NCBI GenBank assembly: GCA_014729315.1
Contig: WJKD01000488.1
Span: 1-8,101, forward strand
Direction of reading: 5' to 3'
Source: Promethearchaeota archaeon
GTDB lineage: Archaea > Asgardarchaeota > Lokiarchaeia > Sigynarchaeales > SOKP01
DNA length: 8,101 nucleotides
The notes below the pieces were generated by a model that was not told the origin of the DNA, did no database searches, and saw only the letters and a program-made list of their open reading frames with translations. This document shows positions 1 through 5,699 of the stretch, piece by piece. Position numbers and translations under genes: made by a program. How positions within the stretch are numbered: position 1 is the first letter of the stretch; every line of letters begins with the position of its first letter.

Positions 1-1806
1 AGATGTTCACAAAATTATTCGATTGTATCTGACTGGTCAGCAAGCATAGACGTCGTTATTACTGATCAAATTCATAACGTAAAAACTCCGAATACACCTA
101 CAGGACCTTCGTCAGCTCAAAAAAATCAAACTGTTACATTTTCGACAGGAGGCTCAAATTGCAATCAGGGGCATAGTGTGCAATATCGATTTGATTGGGG
201 AGACGGCAGTTCATACTCGTCGTGGGGAAGCAGTACGCGATCCCATTCTTTCAGCGCTAATGGTACATATAGTGTGAAGGCACAAGCACGTTGTGCAACA
301 GATAATTCAATCGTTTCGAATTGGTCGGAGGGCAAAACAATTACGATTTCCAATGGCAATGCAGCGCCAATTGATCCGGTAACACAAGCAAATCAACACG
401 CTGGTTCTGAATTTGAAGTTGTGATTTACGTTGGATCTTCAAATGAACAAGTAAATGATTTATTTGGCGTTAGTTTTGAGCTTAGATACACACAAACTGA
501 TTATCTCGAATATGTATCTTATGATAAAAACAACTCTTTTTTGGGTTCAAATCTTCTGGATTATATCACACCTGATGATGCGAACGGCAAGATTGCAATT
601 GCACTCTCTCGAAGAGGTACATCAACTGGAGTTTCCGGTAAAGGTGAACTGATTAAAATAAAATTCAGAACAAACTCTTCGACTCCAGGCGGAACAATAA
701 TTAATTTTTCAATTCATGATGTTAGTGCAAATGATCCTCAGGGAAATTCTATAAATTTGACACCAGGTAGTGCTACAACTGAAATTCTGAGCGGAATTAA
801 TGTTTGGCCTGGTGATACGAATAATGATGGAAAAGTGGATCAGGCAGATATTTTACCAATCGGTTTATATTGGGAAAAAACGGGTCTGGCTCGAACATGT
901 CATAGCAATGAAATTCAATGGATTGCACATACAGCTAATCCATGGAATCCTGAAAAAGCAACTTATGCTGACGCAAATGGCGATGGCACGGTGAATCAAG
1001 GAGATGTCCTGCCGGTTGGATTAAATTGGGGAAAAACGCATACAATGTTAAAAATAACATATGATAATGACGGAAAGGGAATTGATGGTTATTTAACCCC
1101 AATTGTGAACGATCATGTAAATAATAATGAATTTTATGTGGACATTCAGGTAAGTGGAGTCGAAAATCTTCACGGTATTTCCTTTAAATTCAATTTCCCA
1201 ATCGAATATTTAGAAGTATTATCCATCGAGCAACAAGATTTTCTAGGAAATGATGTTGTCTACTACGATAACGTGGATAACACAAATGGGAATGTAGGAA
1301 TTGGCATTAGCAAAAAAGGAAGTCAGAATGGTTCCTCAGGGCATGGACAAATTGTCAGTATAAAACTGTTGGAAAAACCAAATTCCCCTGTTGGAATATC
1401 GATGAGCTTATCACTGACAGAAGTTGTAGCAAATGATAATGAAGGAAATACATTGAATATTCAGGGACAGGAAACAACCTACACTGTGACAGCAGTTGAA
1501 ATAAATCAATCCGATATCGCTCAACCTGATAAATTTGAATTATTCAAAAACTATCCCAATCCCTTCAATCCAACCACAACCATTCGTTACAGCATCGTTG
1601 AGAAAGATATGATTCAATTAAAAATATTCGACATTAAAGGCAGATTGGTTAAAACACTCATCAGTACAGAACAACAACAGGGTATTTATACAGTGGAATG
1701 GAACGCCACTGATGAAGCAGGAAATCCTGTTGCCAGTGGCATTTATCTCTATCAGTTAACGGCAGGCAAAAGAGTAAAAACTTGCAAGATGGTTTTAAAT
1801 AGGTAA
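1..1806 (+). CDS. Secreted PKD / cohesin / dockerin / cohesin protein with T9SS sorting domain (5' partial)
   Basis: The frame is open from base 1 to TAA at 1804-1806, giving 601 residues; the true start lies upstream. Residues 1-20 are the tail of one PKD repeat (ending in a VSDWS-type strand). Residues 33-117 are a complete PKD-type repeat with FDWGDGS and ARC. Residues about 121-265 are a cohesin-like beta-sandwich (FGVSFELRY, then GKGELIKIKF). Residues 269-347 are a dockerin-like module with two complete calcium loops starting at D272 and D324. Residues about 349-498 are a second cohesin-like domain (LHGISFKFNF, GHGQIVSIKL). Residues 512-601 are a T9SS type A sorting domain (YPNPFNPTTTI, IFDIKGRLVKTL, GIYLYQLTAG). 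In known systems this last domain directs outer-membrane export and is removed on the cell surface. No catalytic domain is visible in the part present. The role is inferred to be structural or adhesive. Domain calls are firm for PKD, dockerin and sorting domain, and moderate for the cohesins. Confidence 0.93.
   Translation, partial: RCSQNYSIVSDWSASIDVVITDQIHNVKTPNTPTGPSSAQKNQTVTFSTGGSNCNQGHSVQYRFDWGDGSSYSSWGSSTRSHSFSANGTYSVKAQARCATDNSIVSNWSEGKTITISNGNAAPIDPVTQANQHAGSEFEVVIYVGSSNEQVNDLFGVSFELRYTQTDYLEYVSYDKNNSFLGSNLLDYITPDDANGKIAIALSRRGTSTGVSGKGELIKIKFRTNSSTPGGTIINFSIHDVSANDPQGNSINLTPGSATTEILSGINVWPGDTNNDGKVDQADILPIGLYWEKTGLARTCHSNEIQWIAHTANPWNPEKATYADANGDGTVNQGDVLPVGLNWGKTHTMLKITYDNDGKGIDGYLTPIVNDHVNNNEFYVDIQVSGVENLHGISFKFNFPIEYLEVLSIEQQDFLGNDVVYYDNVDNTNGNVGIGISKKGSQNGSSGHGQIVSIKLLEKPNSPVGISMSLSLTEVVANDNEGNTLNIQGQETTYTVTAVEINQSDIAQPDKFELFKNYPNPFNPTTTIRYSIVEKDMIQLKIFDIKGRLVKTLISTEQQQGIYTVEWNATDEAGNPVASGIYLYQLTAGKRVKTCKMVLNR
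805..1803 (+). repeat. Dockerin-cohesin-sorting cassette, copy in gene 1
   Basis: This C-terminal block of 333 residues (269-601) has a colinear paralogue in the next gene. Shared landmarks are VWPGDTN, a QWxx...PW segment between the calcium loops, ATYADANGDG, LPVGLNW.KTH, a GISF strand in the cohesin, and YPNPFNPTTTI in the sorting domain. The dockerins are the same length (79 residues) and so are the sorting domains (90 residues), while the cohesins are much more diverged. Confidence 0.85.
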
Positions 1807-1828
1807 ACTTACCGTCGAATATTAAAAA

Positions 1829-1834
1829 GTGGAG
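1829..1834 (+). promoter_or_regulatory. Ribosome binding site of the second gene
   Basis: GTGGAG lies 8 bases upstream of ATG 1843 and supports that start. An earlier ATG at 1838 runs into TGA after two codons and cannot be the start. The 36-base gap to the previous gene holds no hairpin or clear promoter, which fits read-through from gene 1. Confidence 0.65.
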
Positions 1835-1842
1835 ATTATGCA

Positions 1843-4800
1843 ATGAAAAAGTCAATTTATATCATTTTAATTCTAATAAGTTTAACAGGAAACATTTTTT
1901 CTCAGATAAAAAATACTAACACAGTATACGAAAATGAGCATCAGGTTAATGTCGCTGAAGTTGATAATATTAACTCTTCTGTTTCAGAAGAGAACTGGAT
2001 GTTAATTTTTTCAGACGGATTCGAAAATGTTGACAATGGGCAATATCCAGCACAAAATGGCTGGGAAAATCATTATTCAGGTGCTGGTGCTTATGTTACA
2101 GAGGAGAGGGCATCCTCAGGCGAAAAATCTTTCAAACTAATAGGGGAACCGAACTGGGCAAGAGTTGATGCTGTTGATATACCATATTATGATAAGTTAA
2201 GATACCAGGCAATGATTTATATACCATCTCCAACGAATTCTTATCCCAGATTGGGACTTTGGAACTCGAGCAAACCCAGCCAATGGGCAGATTATCCAAT
2301 AATTAGATTCGAACGAGTGATAAACAAAATTTATTGTTTTGGAGCGCCAAGCGGAGGGGCTCCTTATACTGAAATAGGTGATTGGCAACCTGACAGGTGG
2401 TACCGGATTGAAGCGATAATTGATTTTGGGACAAATCAGTTAACAACCAAATTAAATGGGACTGAATTAGCTACTTTGAACATTACAAGTCCAGAAGATT
2501 ATACACAGTTTCATCTTGGTATTGGGGGGCATTCAGAACCAGGTCAGTCTGTTGTTTATTTTGACGATGTTCGAATTTTTAAAAATGATTTAATTCAGCC
2601 TACCATTTCAGGATATGTGCGTAATAGCACCGGAGATGGAATTAGCGATGCGACAATGAATTTTTCTAATGGAGGCGGAAACACAACAACAAATAGCAGT
2701 GGATATTACAGCCATTCGGTAGAATTTGGTTGGAGTGGAATGGTTACTCCAAGTAAAAACGGTTACACATTTGATCCTGACCATCGTTCATATACAAATG
2801 TCACAGATGACGATTCCGGGGAAAATTATACCAGTTATATAAATCAGCATACCATTTCTGGTTATGTTCGGACGTCAGACGGTACTGGTATCAGTGACGT
2901 GAGAATGAGTTTTTCTAATGGTGGCGGAAGCACAACAACAAATAGCAGTGGTTATTACAGCCATTCGGTAGAATACGGTTGGAGTGGAATGGTTACTCCC
3001 AGTAAAAACGGTTACAAATTTGATCCTGACCATCGTCCATATACTAATGTCACAGATGACGATTCTTGGGAAAATTATACAGGCGAAAGATTAGTATCGC
3101 TAATATCAATTGATGAAGAGTCTATAGATATAACTAATATTCTAAAACCTTTTGCTCCGGATCAGTATGATATAAAAGTGCAAATCAAAAACGAGCACAA
3201 CGAGGCTGTAGATATTAAGGTCGGATTTTTTGCAGGTGATCCTGATGGAAGCAATTTTACATCTTTGAAAAATTATCAGGGACGTGCGGACACGATTGTT
3301 ACTTTGCAAGCTGGAACATCAAACGAGCCTGGAATAACCTTAATACATTGGAAAGGCATTTCAATTAATACACCTGATTATAAAACAGGGCAATTAGTTT
3401 TTATTAAAATATTGGAACCTGTAGTTGAAAATCCGAAAGCATCGATTATTTTGACAATTCTTTACAATCCTTTTTATCTGAATGAAGATGCTTACTATTG
3501 GACAGTTGATGAAATAACAAATGCTAACAGTTCAATTAATGAAATGATAAACACAATGGTTTGGCTTCTACCTATAGATTTATTACAAAAAATAGCTCTT
3601 TCACAAGCTTTGGCAGAAAAAGCAGAAGAAGAATCAGACGGTTTATGTCATGGTATAGTTGGTACTAGCGTTTTATATAAAAATGGAGACCTTTCAAAAC
3701 CAGCATCGGGACCAGTATATAATTGGAATAAAACTGTTGCACTTCCTGATATACGTCGATTATGGTGGGAACAATTTGAATTAAAAGAATCTAATTTATT
3801 TCAAACAGCACTAAATTTTTTATCGCAAACGAAATATTATTTAGGAGGAGGAGAGAATGGATGGGCTAAATGCTTTCAAATTATGTGCCAGAAAATCCTT
3901 CAAAGAGATGGTGATGATGATACACTCCGTCATACAGTTGCTGCCTATAAAATGATCGAAATTAAAAATTCCTCGGGTTTATTTAAAAAAGCAAAGGTAT
4001 ATGTCTATGATGCAAATAAACCCTATGGAAGATATGACACGTTTCTACCTCTTACCAGTCCCATTTGTATAGAATTAGCAAACGAGAATGGCATAATCAA
4101 TTATGAAGGATACAAATTTGATAATGGATATCCATTAACTCCTAATTATGATGAATTCGGAGTACATTATCCAAATCAATATTCACAACAAGAAATTATA
4201 AAACTTCTTGAAAAGTACTGGGTTCGATATTTAACTAATCTATTTGACTTAAACCAATACTTTGTTTCATTTGCGTGCCCGGTTGAACCGTTAATAACTG
4301 ATCAAAATGGTAGAAGAGTTGGGCTCCAGAATGGTATTATCATAAATGAAATTTCCGAAGCAGAATTTGATACAATTGGTGATTTGAAGTTATTTAAATT
4401 ACCTAAGGAGAATAATTATCATATAGAAATAATGGCAATTGAAGATGGTAATTTTGATCATACTATCATTAATCCTAAAGAAAAAGCTAATACCGAGATA
4501 ATTTTATATGATGATGTTGAATTAAGGCAAGGTGGCGCGGCAACATTAGAATTGATAGTATATAATAACAACTACACGATGCACATTGATGAAAACGGCG
4601 ATGGCCAAATTGATACAACCCGTCAGCCGGATGAGCATACTATCGTGGGCGATGGACTATCCGTCTGGCCTGGCGACACGAACGATGATGGTATTGTTAA
4701 TCAGGGGGATATCTTACCATTGGGACTTTTCTGGCAACAAACCGGACCAGCGAGAGAATTCGACAATAAAATACAATGGGTGGGACAGCCATGCACTCCC

Positions 4801-5652
4801 TGGTCGCCCAATGAAAATGCAACTTATGCCGATGCAAATGGAGACGGAGCCATTAACCAGGGAGATATTTTACCTGTCGGCTTGAACTGGGAAAAAACAC
4901 ATGGCTTACAGAAAAATTATGATGATGTTGCAAGAACAGAATTAGAGCATGGCGGCGTATTAAAACCAGTTTCAAGAATTGAGAAAAACCAAAAACAATT
5001 AACGTTAGACATTTATGCTGATGGCTTGAAAGAACTTTTTGGCATCTCGTTTGAAATTTCATATCCAACAAATAAGCTAAAATTTCTTTCTGCAAAACAA
5101 GGCGAAGTTTTCGATGAAGATGCACTATTTTACAATAAAGAAAATGCTTCGGGAAATTTAGGAATTGCCATTTCACAAAAAGCTTTTCACGAGAATGTGA
5201 CTCAAAATGGTAAAATCGCTACGATAAAATTTCAGATTCAAGGAAATTCCATTAATTCAGATGAGATTAACATTCAGAAGATCTCTGCTGTCAACAAATT
5301 AGGGAATGATATTCATATAATTTGTGAGAGTTCCAAAGAAAATAATGTACCTAAAAATAATCAAAATTATCCCGATCGATTTCACTTGTACGCAAACTAT
5401 CCAAATCCTTTCAACCCCACGACGACAATCACCTATTCAGTGCCCAAAGCGTCTCATGTTCAGCTTCAAATTTTCGATTTAACCGGAAGACTGGTGAAAA
5501 CATTATACGATAATGAGCAGCAAACCGGCATGCATTCGGTTATCTGGGATGCCAGGGATGAGTCAGGCAATGTCGTTACCAATGGAATGTATATCTGCCG
5601 GATGACGGCAGGAGCAGTTGTAAAGCATCAAAAAATGATTTTGGCGAAATAG
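1843..5652 (+). CDS. Secreted jelly-roll / papain-like / dockerin / cohesin protein with T9SS sorting domain
   Basis: Complete, 1269 residues, ATG to TAG. Residues 1-21 are a Sec signal peptide (MKK, hydrophobic core, NIFSQ). Residues about 52-246 resemble a concanavalin A-like jelly roll (DGFE near the start, YFDDVRIF at the end), often carbohydrate-binding. Residues 254-336 and 337-413 are two tandem carboxypeptidase-regulatory-like beta repeats. Residues 414 to about 555 are not recognised. Residues about 560-780 resemble a papain-fold module: C602 in GLCHG, H697 in RHTVAAY, D723/N725 in YDANKP. Residues about 805-912 are a beta-sandwich starting with CPVEPLITD, and D916-D927 is an EF-like loop. 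Residues 942-1020 are a dockerin-like module (loops at D945 and D997), about 1045-1160 a cohesin-like domain and 1180-1269 a T9SS type A sorting domain with YPNPFNP. It is probably exported to the cell surface or medium. Peptidase or transglutaminase-like activity is only inferred; the module could be inactive. Confidence 0.95.
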   Translation: MKKSIYIILILISLTGNIFSQIKNTNTVYENEHQVNVAEVDNINSSVSEENWMLIFSDGFENVDNGQYPAQNGWENHYSGAGAYVTEERASSGEKSFKLIGEPNWARVDAVDIPYYDKLRYQAMIYIPSPTNSYPRLGLWNSSKPSQWADYPIIRFERVINKIYCFGAPSGGAPYTEIGDWQPDRWYRIEAIIDFGTNQLTTKLNGTELATLNITSPEDYTQFHLGIGGHSEPGQSVVYFDDVRIFKNDLIQPTISGYVRNSTGDGISDATMNFSNGGGNTTTNSSGYYSHSVEFGWSGMVTPSKNGYTFDPDHRSYTNVTDDDSGENYTSYINQHTISGYVRTSDGTGISDVRMSFSNGGGSTTTNSSGYYSHSVEYGWSGMVTPSKNGYKFDPDHRPYTNVTDDDSWENYTGERLVSLISIDEESIDITNILKPFAPDQYDIKVQIKNEHNEAVDIKVGFFAGDPDGSNFTSLKNYQGRADTIVTLQAGTSNEPGITLIHWKGISINTPDYKTGQLVFIKILEPVVENPKASIILTILYNPFYLNEDAYYWTVDEITNANSSINEMINTMVWLLPIDLLQKIALSQALAEKAEEESDGLCHGIVGTSVLYKNGDLSKPASGPVYNWNKTVALPDIRRLWWEQFELKESNLFQTALNFLSQTKYYLGGGENGWAKCFQIMCQKILQRDGDDDTLRHTVAAYKMIEIKNSSGLFKKAKVYVYDANKPYGRYDTFLPLTSPICIELANENGIINYEGYKFDNGYPLTPNYDEFGVHYPNQYSQQEIIKLLEKYWVRYLTNLFDLNQYFVSFACPVEPLITDQNGRRVGLQNGIIINEISEAEFDTIGDLKLFKLPKENNYHIEIMAIEDGNFDHTIINPKEKANTEIILYDDVELRQGGAATLELIVYNNNYTMHIDENGDGQIDTTRQPDEHTIVGDGLSVWPGDTNDDGIVNQGDILPLGLFWQQTGPAREFDNKIQWVGQPCTPWSPNENATYADANGDGAINQGDILPVGLNWEKTHGLQKNYDDVARTELEHGGVLKPVSRIEKNQKQLTLDIYADGLKELFGISFEISYPTNKLKFLSAKQGEVFDEDALFYNKENASGNLGIAISQKAFHENVTQNGKIATIKFQIQGNSINSDEINIQKISAVNKLGNDIHIICESSKENNVPKNNQNYPDRFHLYANYPNPFNPTTTITYSVPKASHVQLQIFDLTGRLVKTLYDNEQQTGMHSVIWDARDESGNVVTNGMYICRMTAGAVVKHQKMILAK
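2602..3081 (+). repeat. Two tandem copies of an 83-residue carboxypeptidase-regulatory-like repeat
   Basis: Copy 1 covers 2602-2850 and copy 2 covers 2851-3081 (without the final short linker); the period is 249 bases. Both carry TISGYVR, a TTTNSSGYYSHSVE strand, GWSGMVTPSKNGY and a YTNVTDDD stretch. By eye, the last 57 codons differ at about 12 of 171 bases, whereas the first 20 codons differ at about 21 of 60. Such repeats in secreted proteins of this type are usually spacer or stalk domains of prealbumin-like fold. Confidence 0.9.
3640..4026 (+). other. Putative papain-fold Cys-His-Asp core within the second gene
   Basis: Three short motifs occur in the order and spacing of a papain-like fold. 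GLCHGIVGTSVLY has the Cys at residue 602 at the start of a likely helix. RHTVAAYKMIEI has His697 at the start of a strand. VYVYDANKP has Asp723 and Asn725 on the following strand. Cys to His is 95 residues and His to Asp 26. Many secreted bacterial proteins have a comparable GxCxGM ... GHxVxxY ... VYDxNxP pattern. The motif pattern is seen directly; the fold and any activity are inferred. Confidence 0.55.
4666..5649 (+). repeat. Dockerin-cohesin-sorting cassette, copy in gene 2
   Basis: This 328-residue block (942-1269) is the paralogue of 805-1803. Domain order, dockerin loop spacing (52 residues from the first loop to the second) and sorting-domain length match the first copy. It is joined to an unrelated N-terminal half, which is evidence that the cassette moves as a unit between proteins. 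Confidence 0.85.
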
Positions 5653-5686
5653 CACGATGATAAAGTCGTAAATTATTTATTTATCG

Positions 5687-5694
5687 AAAGGTGG
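5687..5694 (+). promoter_or_regulatory. Ribosome binding site of the third gene
   Basis: AAAGGTGG stands 5 bases before the ATG at 5700 and fixes that start, which also opens directly into a signal peptide. The 47-base gap between genes 2 and 3 is AT-rich. Its only dyad is a 4-base stem (ACGA/TCGT), too weak for a terminator. Confidence 0.7.
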
Positions 5695-5699
5695 TTAAA

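Noticed and set aside
178..180. GTG as the start of the first gene
   Set aside because: The same frame is open back to base 1 and encodes PKD sequence before this codon; the GTG lies inside the conserved GHSV strand.
4586..4885. Plus-strand 99-codon open frame
   Set aside because: It overlaps the dockerin-coding region of gene 2 in another frame; its length reflects composition, not a protein.
4853..5176. Minus-strand open frame of 107 codons
   Set aside because: It lies opposite the dockerin and cohesin of gene 2, has no recognisable domain and is explained by the coding strand.
5654..5672. Possible terminator after gene 2 (ACGA ... TCGT)
   Set aside because: The stem is only four base pairs with an 8-base loop and no immediate T-run, too weak to call.
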